This document shows, piece after piece, positions 47,446 to 57,892 of a stretch of DNA of 64,000 nucleotides. Position numbers and translations under genes: made by a program. The notes under the pieces are model-generated. The model ran no database searches and was not told the origin of the DNA. It saw only the letters and a program-made list of their open reading frames with translations. The stretch covers positions 62,502,254 through 62,566,253 of the forward strand of contig OZ038488.1 in the NCBI GenBank assembly GCA_964036315.1, read 5' to 3'. Within the stretch, counting starts at the first letter, position 1, and each line of letters begins with the position of its first letter. This DNA is from Acanthosepion esculentum (lineage: Eukaryota > Mollusca > Cephalopoda > Sepiida > Sepiidae).

Positions 47446-47979
47446 GATATATAATTGATATCTGTGAATTCCCTCCTTAAATTCTTACTTTAAGCAACAG
47501 CACAAGACAGTAGAACAGAAAGTTTTAAAATTCGAGCAAAAAATACGGTCTGCAAGTAATTAATCATAATTTTATTTATGTTCACCACGAATCTTTTAAG
47601 AAAATATGAATAATGTTACTATTTTTACCTTGAACGAAAATGTTTTAGAATAGTTTGAAATGAAAATAACAAGAATCAAAAGTCCGACTAAACCTTGGAA
47701 ACATAAATTAGTAATTGTGCCTATGCAGAAAGTTGGAGAATGGGTTACCCGAAATCTTTTGGTAGAAAGGAAATACACGGAGAGTGTTCCATAATCTGAA
47801 CGCCTCATGGAATCAGTGAAAATTCTCAAAACTATACATGACGAGTACATTTGATAATAATGAAATTATCCAGTCTGGCGCAAACAAATCCGGAAAAAAT
47901 TAGCTGATAATAAAACCCGTTTTGTTTTTATATAAAAAATTAATACATTTCAAAAACTTTATACACATTTAGGCACATA
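47446..47979. other. No recognisable gene
   Basis: An 84-residue minus-strand frame at 47596-47850 has no recognised motif. Confidence 0.35.
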
Positions 47980-47981
47980 TA

Positions 47982-48780
47982 CAGGGTTATTCAAAAGGAA
48001 TGAACAAATTTCATGACGCATTGCTTCAGTTTTCAAGTATTGTCATGGAATGAGACAGCGACCATTTGAAAGAGGAGTTTTCTAAGTTTTTAGGGTCGCT
48101 GTAGTCGCGTCGTATCTCCGGCAACGTTGTTTACCTCCGGTATGGCGAGTCCTCAGTAAAAGGCGTTCTGCGTTCTCAAGATCGCGAAAACAATACGTTT
48201 GTCTCGGTCCAGTGTAATTTTCGAAGGCAAATTCGCTCTCTCCTAAGAATATTCGACGGTGGTTTAATCAGTTTCAAGAGAATGGGTGTATATGTGAAAG
48301 AAAAAGTCCAGAAAGACCACGAGTTTCGGAAGAACAAGTGGCGAGAATCCGTGCTTCTTTTGAGGGGAGTCCACGGAAATCCACTAATCGAGCTCGCGAT
48401 CTCTCAATCCACTATTTGGTGTGTGCTAAAGAAGACATTTACATTTGAAACCTTACAGACTACGCCTCATTCAGGTACTTACCAAGACCTTGCTCTTTGT
48501 GCTTGACCTGCAAGTTCTCCAGACCTCACCGTGTGTGATTTTTTCTTGTGGGGATACGATAAAGATCGCGTTTATGTTCCACCGCTACCCACTATTCTCA
48601 GTTACCTTAAACATCAAATAACTAAGCGATCAACTCATTAGATCGTGATATGCTGATAGGCGTCTGAGAGGAATTCACTTACCGCATTGATGTTAGGAAA
48701 TAAAAGTTTATTGTTTCTATTGCTTTTACTTATTAAAATACTGCGTAATAAAATCGGTTCATTTATTTTGAATAACCCTG
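47982..48780 (+). mobile_element. Core-deleted mariner-type element with DUF4817-like HTH
   Basis: 799 bp. Ends CAGGGTTATTCAAAAGGAAT and the complement of CAGGGTTATTCAAAATAAAT, flanked by TA (47980-47981 and 48781-48782). The decayed gene begins MASPQ at 48142 and is followed by a stop. Then come NIRRWFNQFQENG, CERKSPERPRVSEEQVARIR and LHLKPYRLRL. After that the sequence jumps to SPDLTVCDFFLWGY and KDRVYVPPLP, the last part of the catalytic core. The middle with the first two catalytic Asp is missing. The HTH part resembles the family catalogued as DUF4817 (from memory). Confidence 0.85.
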
Positions 48781-48789
48781 TATAAGGTA

Positions 48790-49390
48790 CAAAAATCATT
48801 CGATGTGGCTGCCATCGGCGGCCACCACTTTCTCTAGGCGAGACAGGTAGCCGAAGCAGACCTTGGCGATGGCATCCATGACCACTCTGGCCATCGCGTC
48901 CCTGATAGCTGTCTTGAGAGCCTTCTTGTTGTAAGGCATGGTGTTCTTCTCCCTAAGACGCTCAATACAACATAGTCAAGATGATTGCTGTCTGGCGATA
49001 ACGGGGAGGGATATATTGACCAACTAGTGGTACGGCGAGTAAGTGTCATCCCTTGAGTACATTTATAATTCAGTTCCTCTTTGACTATACGCCCGGTTGT
49101 TCGCCTGCTTGTGCCAATTTCCATGTCGATTTTCCTCATGCTTTTACAGGGGTTCTCCTTGAGAACCTCGGCAACGACCTCCGGCATATTTTTGGTGCCA
49201 AAGCGCTACTTATCAGTCTTTCGCTCGGGTCTGAAATTATCGTCTGTGGCCCCATATTTATTTGCAAGACCGTAGACCATAGTTCTAGGGTTTTTAACCC
49301 ATTCAAGGATTTCCTTGGCTTCGTGGCCGTCGCGAAGGCTCTCCACAAAAGCAGATTAATGACGGTATTCTGAAGACATGTTAATTACAA
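48790..49390 (-). mobile_element. Core-deleted DD37D-like mariner relic
   Basis: Minus strand: VESLRDGHEAKEILEWVKNP (49345 on), MPEVVAEVLKENPCKSMRKI, GTSRRTTGRIVKEELNYKC. It then jumps to SPDSNHLDYVVLSVL, a third-Asp region, followed in another frame by AIRDAMARVVMDAIAKVCFG and SRLEKVVAADGSHIE. The central core with the first two acidic residues is gone. Its end lies only about ten bases from the neighbouring element, and no TIRs were identified with confidence. Confidence 0.75.
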
Positions 49391-49509
49391 AGCACCTCGT
49401 GCGTCATTTACCAGACAGCTGCCGCGATATAATACTTTCTAATGGCGTTCTCGAAACCTCGCTACATTGTGACCTCACAGTGCCATACAATATTTCACAT
49501 TTCTCACAT

Positions 49510-50075
49510 ATACTTCAAATCTATAAATCAACTATTCGCTCTTGCATGGCATATTGCTGCCATATATTGTTTGGGGCCACCGCTCTTCGTCTGAAGGTCC
49601 TCAACAAAATCCAGTGACGGATATGCAATCTGGTTGTTCCTGATCTGTCATCTCGTCTACAGTCACTTTCTCACAGATGTGCCGTTGCTTCCCTCTGCCT
49701 GTTCTACAAGTAATTTCAGGGTAACTGCTCCGATGAGCTATTTTCACTGGTTCCCAAACTGTATGAATTTAATCGTGCGACTTGTTTGGCATCTCAGCCC
49801 CACCTATTCATTATCGAAACGGTTAAATATAGCCGTCTCTTCTACTCCAATAGCTTCATGTCTTGCGCTTCAAGTCTATGGAACTCCCTTCCTCTTATTT
49901 GTTTCCCTGACAGTTATAGTCTTCAAATATTCAAATTTAATGTCAATCGACATCTTCTGATGCTTTGATCTAATTCTCCGTCTTTCTCTTTATCCTTTCC
50001 TCTTCCTCCAACTCTCTGTAACCCCTTGTGTGCTAGTGACACTCCCGCCTTGCTTGGGGTGAAAAAAACTTTTAT
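49510..50075 (+). mobile_element. 5'-truncated jockey/CR1-like LINE (copy 3)
   Basis: Plus strand: LQIYKSTIRSCMAYCCHILF, ALRLKVLNKIQ, then after shifts ETVKYSRLFYSNSFM and SSLWNSLPLICFPDSYSLQI. The 3' end block CCTTGCTTGGGGTGA is at about 50048-50062. It truncates just upstream of IYKSTI, so no RT core is present. Confidence 0.85.
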
Positions 50076-50088
50076 GCACACTATGCAA

Positions 50089-50195
50089 TTGACCACCGTG
50101 GCCTAATGGATAAATGATCGAGCTCCTAGTGTATGTTGCTTAATTTCTTGATGTGTTAGTCGAGTGTTGTGGGCTCGAGTCCCGTCGGAGGATGT
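50089..50195 (+). mobile_element. tRNA-Arg-derived SINE head or pseudogene
   Basis: GACCACCGTGGCCTAATGGA closely follows the 5' half of animal tRNA-Arg, and GTGGGCTCGAGTCCCGTCGG follows the T arm with a good B-box. The middle is expanded and unpaired and the 3' acceptor strand does not pair with the 5' end. I reject a functional tRNA. It lies just downstream of the LINE 3' end. Confidence 0.6.
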
Positions 50196-50564
50196 TGGCA
50201 TTTAATGTAACTGCCAGAACGTTTTGTTTTAACTTTGATCACACAAGTAAATTACAATTGGCGGTACCCGTGAAGATTTCACGGTTTTGCTATTAGAATT
50301 TTGTGATGAATCCTAATTCTTAAGTCACTGAATAAACTCGTTGCGAGTTATACGACTATAAAATATCCGTGGTAATTCCTTTGTTGCATCGCTAAATATT
50401 TGAGCTTAACAACAGTAATCAAATATTACAATGACAATCATGAATACAAAGACAGGCCTTCATTTAAAGCTGCCAGTTTCAAATCTTTACATTTGTATCA
50501 ATGAAAAAATTTGAAGTTGACAAGTCATTCGATTTCATCGAACACGATTGTTACCGCCTCCTCT
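50196..50564. other. No recognisable gene
   Basis: Possibly the body of the preceding tRNA-derived element; no diagnostic block is shared with other SINEs here. Confidence 0.3.
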
Positions 50565-51025
50565 ATCTTTCATTTGTTTCTTTCTACTATTTCTTTCTTA
50601 TATTTCTTTCTTTCTTTTTTACATATCTTTCTTTTTTCTTAGATTTCTTTCTTCCATGTCTTTCTTTCTTCCATGTTTTTCATTTCTTTCTTCTATTTCT
50701 TTCTCATTTTCATTTCTTGCTTTCGTTCTGTCATACCTTTCTTTCTTTCTTTCTTTTTTCTTTCTTTCTTCCATTTCTTTCTTATATTTTTCTTTTTTCT
50801 TTTTTCTTTCATTATTCCATTTCTTTCTCCCATTTTTTCTTTCTATCTTTCATTTTTTTCTCCCATTTCTTTCTTTATTGCTTCCATTTTTTATTTTTTT
50901 CTTTCTGTCTTCCATTTCTTTCTTTCGTTCTTTCATACATCTCTTTCTTTCTTTCATCCCTTTTTCCATTTCTTTCTTTTTTCTTTCTTTTCTATTTTTC
51001 TTTTCTTTCTTTTTCACTGAAGCTA
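50565..51025. repeat. Polypyrimidine (TTTC)n-type block
   Basis: About 460 bases of diverged CTTT/TTTC repeats with very few purines on the plus strand. It gives long Phe/Ser/Leu frames in three phases (up to 195 residues), which are artefacts. The extreme strand asymmetry could favour triplex (H-DNA) formation. Confidence 0.9.
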
Positions 51026-51135
51026 AACAGCGTTTCTGATATGTATTTTCAGCTTTTCTCACGATCAAAAATGAATAATCCATTATAAAGTAATCCCAGT
51101 GTATAATGCATGCACTAATTAAATAAGAACTGTAC

Positions 51136-51740
51136 AGAATTATCATATATTTTTCTAAAAGTTTGTACACATGAAGAAGGTTCTAGAATGGTTTGCCTGA
51201 ATCGTTTTCGTGCAATAAGAAAAGAAAGATACATGAAATAAATTTCATGGTCCGAAAAGTTCATGGAATCGTAATAATTCTTCTCAAAATTATGTATTAT
51301 ACATTATTTTTTGTATATATGTTTTTTTGCATATATAGTTTGTGCATATGAAGATGATTGTAAAATGGCTTTTTTGAAAGGCTTTAGCTGCAATAAAAGG
51401 AGATAAAACTGAACATTGAATGCGTTCCTTACTGCAAACAACTCTTAGAAACAGGAATAAACGTTATAAAATTATATATTATATTTTCTGGTAATTCCCA
51501 CTCATGGAGATCTTAGAATAACCCTTCTGAAACTTTTTGATTACAATAAAAGAAAAAAGAAATGGAATGGTGCGAACAGTTTTTATAATCATAATGAATC
51601 TGCGCAAAATTATAGAAGTTTCTTTATTAGTGTTTCTACATATAAGCAATGTCGCAGAATGATTGAAATCATAAGGGTCAAAAACAAAAGAATTGAGAAA
51701 AAGTGTTTTGTGAAACATAACATTATTAGGAAGATAATAA
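51136..51740. repeat. Diverged tandem array, four units
   Basis: Units begin with an AAAATTAT-type block at 51136, 51287, 51468 and 51606 (spacing about 151, 181 and 138). Each then shows a TTTTTGTA-type stretch, CATATGAAGA/CTCATGGAGA, an AGAATGG-type block and CAATAARAGA. Low identity, so the array is old. Confidence 0.6.
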
Positions 51741-52390
51741 ACATTCTTAAAATTAAAAAAAAAATGCCGTAAAGAAAAATAATATCAATGACACACCAAA
51801 CTGATATATACATCTTTTATTAAATAAAGTGCTTTTCCAGTCTTGGATTTTTGACGCATTTTGATATTCTTCGTTCCGGGCTCTCATCGAATTGAAACAA
51901 AATTAATATTAGAATTGAAATGGTTTGTATGATTGTCTTTCTAGACATTTTGTTTTAAATAGGTTGCTTTGAAAATTTAGCATTGGATTGAACTTCAGCA
52001 GTAAGATAAAAAATAATAAGGAAAGGCTCTCTTGCATTTCTCTAGAAGGATCATGAGATTTGAAACCAGATTAAGATTAAATGTCTGGTGTCTCAACCTC
52101 TAATATAATACTCTTAACTTTTGAGAACATCTTTTTCCAGCATTCATCTTTAGAATGATTTGAATGACAGGAAATCAAAAAGGTTTTTTTTCTGTCAATA
52201 AGATACCGAGTAATATTTACAGCCATTCAGTTTTGCTATAGAAAAAATCAGTTAAACGATTGGCTGATTCACTGAATGATTTTTAATTGATATTGTATAT
52301 ATTGGTCAACGATTGAGTAAAGATTCCATTTCATCCCTTCATTTAGAAGATCTTTCGATGTAAACAAGTATTCATTAGGGTATAGATTTG
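51741..52390. other. No recognisable gene
   Basis: Possibly more degraded units of the preceding array (an AGAATGATTTGAATGACAG-like block occurs near 52153). No coding signal. Confidence 0.35.
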
Positions 52391-52510
52391 TGGCATTCGA
52401 TGTAGGGTAACGATTATAAGCTTGTCTCGTCAGGTCGATTACGACTGAATAATGAGCTTGATCCTCATTAGGTGCTTTATACTGCCAGCTAAGCTATACT
52501 TAGAAAATCG
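52391..52510 (+). mobile_element. tRNA-derived SINE, family B
   Basis: TGGCATTCGATGTAGGGTAA (head), AAGCTTGTCTCGTC, ATTACGACTGAATAATGAGC, B-box CTTGATCCTC, then GGTGCTTTATACTG and AGCTATACTTAGAAAATC. Same order as at 45.3 kb. Confidence 0.75.
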
Positions 52511-52601
52511 CCATCAGGATATGGATTTGCCAACGTGGACACCTCTCTTCGGAAAAGGGTACAATCACCAATACACATATTTAAAGTAAATTAAAATGAT
52601 A

Positions 52602-53828
52602 CAGTGGGCTATGATAAGTTTTTAGCCACCCTTGATTACAGCAATTTTGGATTGTTTAAAAACGTCTCTTTTTTTCAGACAATACCGTGTTAGTATCAAG
52701 CTACTCTCATCTATGAACAATAGTTGACTTATATCTTGCAACGAAGTTCGTGGAAGTAAGGAAATTAGTGAATTTCAAAAAGGGCAAATAATAGGATGGC
52801 ATCAGTGTGGCAAATCAAGTAGAGAAATTTTTTATAGAAGTTTTTTCCAGATTAATCATCAAACGGTTAATAATATTGTTAGAAATTTAATGAAGTTGTT
52901 GTGTGGAACACCGTTCAGGAAAACCAAGCAGTTTGTCTGAGGGAACGAAAAGAGCACTGAATAGGGAAGTCATTAGAAACCGTCGTCAGAGCGTCATCAA
53001 CAGCATGGAAATGTCGCCATATGCGGTGAGAAAGACTCTGAAAGAACTAGGCTATCAAAGACGATTTGCAAGAAAGAAGCCCTTGATTTCAGAGGTTAAC
53101 AGGAACCTTCGTATGGACTGGGCGAGAGAATTCGAGAGCAAAGATTATGAATTTTGTCGGTCTGTAATTTGGTCAGATGAAAGTAAATTCTGCCAATATA
53201 GTAACTCAAGACGGGTTTATGTTTGGAGACATCAGAATGAGACTTGGAACACTGAATGTCTGCAGGCAACCGTTGGAGTAATTGTGGGGCGCTGTCTGGT
53301 TTGGAAGGAAATCTGAGCTGATTCTTGTTGACGAGTGGTTGAATTATCTAAAATACTGTCAAATATTAAAGAAAAAAGTTCTCCTACTATTTCAAACCAA
53401 TCAGATTGACAAGAAGGTCTACCTTTTTCAAGAAGATGTAGCGCCATGTCATAGTAGCAAAAACATGGAAGGAATCGCAAGGAATCAAGTTACTGCAATG
53501 AGTAGCCTAAAATCCTGACATGCATCCCATAGAGCACGTTTGGGAGCATCTTGACCGAAGACTTCGAGGGCGTGCAACCAAAATCACGTCAGTGGCAACC
53601 CTTAAAGAAACATTGCTAAAGGAGTGGCAAAATATGGATCAGACGATTGTTGATAACTTGATCAAATCCATGGAAAATCGAATACAAGCACTGAAACTAG
53701 CAAATGGAGGACCTACTTTATACTAGTTCCAAATACTGTTTCTTTATATTGAGTAGGGATGACTTAATTAAATTTTGAAATTATATGTAGTTTATTTCTC
53801 CTGGCTAAAAACTTTTCTTAGGCCACTC
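52602..53828 (+). mobile_element. Full-length Tc1-like element
   Basis: 1227 bp. The left end CAGTGGGCTATGATAAGTTT and the complement of the right end (GAGTGGCCTAAGAAAAGTTT) form TIRs that continue through TTTAGCC. TA flanks both sides (52600-52601 and 53829-53830). One broken transposase gene fills the interior. Confidence 0.9.
52740..53726 (+). pseudogene. Tc1-like transposase (DD34E), inactivated
   Basis: The DNA-binding part starts with RGSKEISEFQKGQIIGWHQC at about 52752. It continues in another frame with EHRSGKPSSLSEGTKRAL and SPYAVRKTLKELGYQRRFAR. The core shows IWSDESKFCQYSN (first Asp), LFQEDVAPCHSSKN (second Asp; the usual QEDNAPCH has Val for Asn) and NPDMHPIEHVWEHLDRRL (the acidic Glu of the DD34E triad). 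At least three frameshifts separate these blocks and no start Met is left at the expected place. The size, about 330 codons, is normal for Tc1 transposases. It cannot be expressed as one protein. Confidence 0.9.
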
Positions 53829-54030
53829 TATGTATATCCTTTTTTTATTATTACAAAAACGCTTAATTAGATGCCTCAAGTTGACTATACCAAATAATGT
53901 TTTCTTTTTAAATAAATGAGATTTTTATCAGTATAATACGGATGTGGATCAGTAAATACCACAGTTTGCACTGATACGTTGTTTTCACTCAGAGTTGATC
54001 TGACATTTTCACTGTATAATATTCAATATA

Positions 54031-54566
54031 CAGTGGTAAGTAAAAAATTATACGCACTAACGTTATAACGTATCTTTATGTATGTTACATTCTTCTGCTA
54101 ATTCGTTCTTATACTTGGTAATATTGTGATAATGAAATCGAATTGTGAGCTTGATCGCGCCAGTTTTCTTGCTGCAGTACCAGTATAAATATGGCCGCTA
54201 CGAAAGAGCAATGATTTGGTCGAAAGGTGTATCAGTGGCTGAAATTCATCGGAAGTATTTATGAGTGGATCGAGAAGCTTAAAAATAGCCGGACAAGCGT
54301 GGCGCATGAAAACTTAGCAGGGCGCTCATCAATCTCCACAACCGGCGAGAAGATTCAGCAAGCTTGAGAGACGGTAATGGCGAACCGATGGGTTATCATC
54401 GACGATGTAGCATGTCTTCTGCATATTCGGATCATTCCTCTTTGTTCCTCCTTTGCGGACACTATTAGTGAATCGACCAGGTTTATACTGTAATAGAAGC
54501 ATGAAAACTGAACCAATCAAGCTCAAAATTTGAGCGCGTGAACACAATAGTACAAACTATAAGCAC
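54031..54566 (+). mobile_element. Long-TIR mariner-derived element, copy 2
   Basis: Begins CAGTGGTAAGTAAAAAATTA after TA (54029-54030). Long imperfect TIRs (54031-54215 against about 54400-54566) match those of the 4.6-kb copy, for example GTTTATACTGTAATAGAAGC near 54480. The middle again codes pieces of an N-terminal transposase region: FGRKVYQWLKFIGSIYEWIE, KNSRTSVAHENLAGRSSIST, and AN-RWVIIDDVACLLHI. There is no catalytic core. The right end is cut where the 5S-tRNA SINE begins. Confidence 0.7.
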
Positions 54567-54670
54567 GCGTGATCGGAAGGCATTTTGCGCCTCAGAAATA
54601 CGACTGGGATTTGAACTCAGTTCTCCCCATTCCGAGCCGTCATCCATTATACCACCGCTCACTTATGTCC
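54566..54670 (-). mobile_element. 5S-tRNA chimeric SINE, tRNA module (second copy)
   Basis: Minus strand, directly after the 5S-like part: GAGCGGTGGTATAATGGATG (A-box region), GACGGCTCGG, then B-box TGAGTTCAAATCCCAG. The family A body is cut off after about 40 bases (TACGACTGGGATTT complement side), where the long-TIR element starts. Confidence 0.7.
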
Positions 54671-54789
54671 ATTCTGACAACACCTGCTATTCCCAAGCGA
54701 TCACCCATCTAGGTACTGACCATGTTTGACGCTACTTTACTTCGGGTATCTGACGAGAACTGGGGTTTCAATGTGATATTACCATAAGC
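54671..54789 (-). pseudogene. 5S rRNA-like module (second copy)
   Basis: On the minus strand 119 bases follow 5S rRNA: GCTTATGGTAATATCACATT, then CCAGTTCTCGTCAGATACCC, AGTACCTAGATGGGTGATCG and CTTGGGAATAGCAGGTGTTG. It differs from the 43.75-kb module at many places, so the two copies are independent and not a recent duplication. Followed by the same type of tRNA module as at 43.9 kb. Confidence 0.8.
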
Positions 54790-55181
54790 TCCACCTCGAT
54801 ATCACGGTTTACATTAATAGCTATTTATTGTCTAATATATTCCATATGGTTTTTTCGCATAACTTCATCTCATAAAAACAAAATTATATACGTTTTTATA
54901 TATAGCAAAAGTGAACATTACCAGCATCCGATGGAGTTGATTGCTTTTCGACGATGCAAACTTTTAAATCATTCACTTCTGATAAAGATGAAAGGAAACT
55001 TATTTCAGTTCCACTTACCTAAAAAAAATAAATGGGAAAAAATATTAAAATTTTTTTGTGGATGAAATTCATTAAGAAAAAACGAAAGCATAATTGCTAT
55101 CGATTAAGGTTAGCTTAGATCAGGAAAGTTTATATATTTGGAGAGGAAACGGAAATACTAGATCATTTATTTCAATTTATC
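54790..55181. other. No recognisable gene
   Basis: AT-rich spacer; no motif recognised. Confidence 0.35.
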
Positions 55182-55189
55182 ATATATAC

Positions 55190-55284
<95 letters not shown>
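55182..55284. repeat. (TA)n microsatellite
   Basis: About 100 bases of TA with one AAATA interruption. Confidence 0.95.
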
Positions 55285-55285
<1 letters not shown>

Positions 55286-55556
55286 CACTTTAAAATAATC
55301 AGACACAAAACTGTGATCAAAAACAAATCAATATTTTTTTTTTAGAAAAGATTACACATGTCAGGCGGTGTTTTAAAAGTGTAAATTAAACTCAGATATG
55401 ATTTTAAAAATTTTCAAAAACATTTTTTTATTTTAAATCTCTGAATTTTGATGCAATTTACACTATTTACAATGTCGGGTATCCACAAATGTACTTCAGT
55501 CAATCAGTTATGCGCCATAGATGTTACACGCTTAGGTGATCATGTATCTTTCGATA

Positions 55557-55740
55557 CATGCCATTTCTGTCTGCGGTAGACCAGTTGCTATAGAACCCGG
55601 TCTGTCCCGCAGTTTACCCATATCTGTGCGAGAAGACGAGGTTTCATACCTTTCCCAAAGGCACGTAAGTGAATGTAATGGATTCGACTGGAATTCGAAC
55701 TCGGCCCTCCGATTCCTCAATCGGAGCCATTTACTTGTAA
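55557..55740 (-). mobile_element. tRNA-derived SINE, family A
   Basis: Minus strand: GGCTCCGATTGAGGAATCGG, B-box GAGTTCGAATTCCAG, CATTCACTTACGTGCC, body GGGAAAGGTATGAAACC, tail GGACAGACCGGGTTCTATAG and CAACTGGTCTACCGCAG. The first part of the head (A-box) is truncated. Confidence 0.8.
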
Positions 55741-55843
55741 ACATTACAAAAGCTATTTGTTATGTTTACAAGTACAGGACTAAATTATCCAGAGTCGATA
55801 ATTTGAAAATTTTCCCTAACCAAACACTTCATATTAAGTTGTT

Positions 55844-55845
<2 letters not shown>

Positions 55846-55925
<80 letters not shown>
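55846..55925. repeat. (TA)n microsatellite
   Basis: Pure TA repeat. Confidence 0.95.
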
Positions 55926-55927
<2 letters not shown>

Positions 55928-56079
55928 GTTGTTTGTTTTTTTAATTATTATTATTATTCTGATGTTCTGCGAATGATCTGGAAGAATAATCTTTCGATGC
56001 ATTTTTTGCTTTTTAGTAACTCAGGTTATCTTGTAAAACTGTTGTCTAACGTTATTGAAATTTTTATTTCAGATTAGAC

Positions 56080-56790
56080 AGCCCTTTCAGTTGGAATGCC
56101 AAATAGACAAGAATGGACATGTTCCATATATTCTCTTTACTTTTAATCAAGATCAAAAAGCTGCCAAAGCTTTTCGAGACATTTGTGCTGTGTACGGAGA
56201 AGACTTCATTATGATCAAAATGGCACAGTAACGGTTTTTCCCGCTTCGGAGAGGGGAAATTCGAACTCACTGACTCTCCGCGTTCTGACCAACCTATTCC
56301 ATTGATGCGAACAAATTGCACGCGCTGATTAAAGGATAACCGCGAGGGAATTAGCCCAGGAGATGCCAACTTCTCATGTTAGTATTGCTCGTTACCTTCA
56401 CTCAATGATTAGAACAACCAAAGGGCCAATGCTGAGCTGTATGTTGAAAAAATGAACAGGCACAAAGAGGCAATTCAGTTAAAAAGACCTGACCGGCGAT
56501 AGTGTGTGATAATTCATCATGACAATGCTCGCCCCCACGTCGCTAACATAACCAAACATGCAACTAAAAAGCTTGGTTAAGAATTTCCCACCACATTCTC
56601 CTGATTTCTCCCCTTCAGATCGCTAACCTTTTCGATCGCTTTCTAACAATTTGAGGGGTGTTTCGTTCAACAACGATGTAGAGAATAAAACGTGGCTTAA
56701 TTACTATTTCTAATCAAAACATAGCTTTTGGATGGTTGTTAGGAGGTCATAAACACTGAAGCGGAATACAATGTAGAATGATTCATCAAG
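56080..56790 (+). mobile_element. Core-deleted mariner relic (DD34D type)
   Basis: Plus strand: QDQKAAKAFRDICAVYGEDF (about 56150), FSRFGEGKFELTDSPRSDQP and TARELAQEMPTSHVSIARYL form the DNA-binding half with the usual linker. It then jumps to KMNRHKEAIQLKRPD and VIIHHDNARPHVANITKHAT (second Asp). The third-Asp block SPDFSPSDR follows, then SLSNNLRGVSFNNDVE. The segment with the first catalytic Asp (TSDEKW type) is missing. Several stops and shifts add to this. TIRs were not identified with confidence. Confidence 0.8.
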
Positions 56791-56863
56791 ACTATTAATA
56801 AATAATGAGTATTAAAATAAAACATTAAAAAGCGAAATGATATATGTAACAAGCTAATAAATA

Positions 56864-57115
56864 CGAGTTCTGTCTGAAAAGTAACAGGACTGGTGCCACA
56901 AACAATTTTTTTTTTCTAAACAACAAGCCACATTTTTTACCCTTCAATATATTCCCCATCGAATCTAATAAAATTTTCCATCTTTCTCTGTCACGGTTCT
57001 ATGCACTGCTGGAAGGATTCTTGGTGGATGCTCCTCACCTCTGTCATTACAATCCTCTTGATGTCGTCTATGCCTCCAAAATGGGTCCCCTTGATGAACA
57101 CTACACCATCGGATA
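56864..57115 (-). mobile_element. Mariner 3'-end fragment
   Basis: Minus strand: IKGTHFGGIDDIKRIVMTEV, HQESFQQCIEP and QRKMENFIRFDGEYIEG then stop, matching the C-terminus of a mariner transposase. Downstream, the element end reads AGTCCTGTTACTTTTCAGAC towards a TA at 56862. It belongs to another mariner lineage than the neighbour at 56.1-56.8 kb. Confidence 0.7.
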
Positions 57116-57892
57116 AGATATGTGATCATTACCTGGAGATTTAGATCGCTCGTCACTGTACGCGTAAGTTATTACTTTATATTCGACCAGGTGTCACCCT
57201 CCGTTCGAATGGAGTTGCTAAGAGACACACAGTGAGGATCGAATTCATTACATTGCCCAAGTTCTACGAGTCTAGCTTATTGAAGGTTGCTTCACGGCAA
57301 GCACCATAAAAAATGAATTCCTTTTTACTAAATTTCTTCTAATTCACATGACCAAATCAAACCTATTACGAATAAATGGTGACCCATAAGCAGTTGATAT
57401 GCCGTTAAACAAACATGCAAAACAAAACAAAAATTGAGAATGAAACTTGCCATATCTGAAAGCTGAAGGCTAAGACGAGCTTCTTAAACATAGTGCCGCC
57501 GTATATGACTCAGTCATTCACGGACCATTCACGAAGAAAAATGTTCACTGTTAATGGTTTTCGAGATAAGTTCATTATTTCAAAACCATGTCAACATCTA
57601 TGCGTGCATGCACAGATATTTAAAGAATTCATTCAACGTATTTGTTGATGTTTGTTAATATCTGTATCCTGACATAAATACCAGTCATTCAAAAACAATA
57701 CATCATTCTTAATGGGTTTCGATAGTAGGTTGCTAATAACACCTCCAACGAATACCTACATGTAAAGATATTTGAAGAAAAATACATTTTAACTTCAATT
57801 TATAAAGGTACTTAATAAAAAATGAAATTGTTAACCACAACAATGACGTATAATATGCTAATGTTAGTGCATAAGTATTTGTTGTTGTTTTA
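57116..57892. other. No recognisable gene
   Basis: A possible SINE-like trace around 57222-57260 (CACACAGTGAGGATCGAATTC). Too weak to call. Confidence 0.3.

Noticed and set aside
50089..50195. Functional tRNA-Arg gene
   Set aside because: The two ends look like tRNA-Arg, but the middle is expanded and the acceptor strands do not pair.
50501..51088. Three overlapping frames of 115-195 residues rich in Phe, Ser and Leu
   Set aside because: They are translations of the (TTTC)n-type block in three phases. Open frames arise because pyrimidine-only DNA has no stop codons.
56064..56369. 101-residue minus-strand frame
   Set aside because: It is the antisense shadow of the mariner DNA-binding half read on the plus strand.
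57222..57300. Possible family B SINE
   Set aside because: Only a B-box-like GAGGATCGAATTC stretch is present; the rest of the family order is missing.
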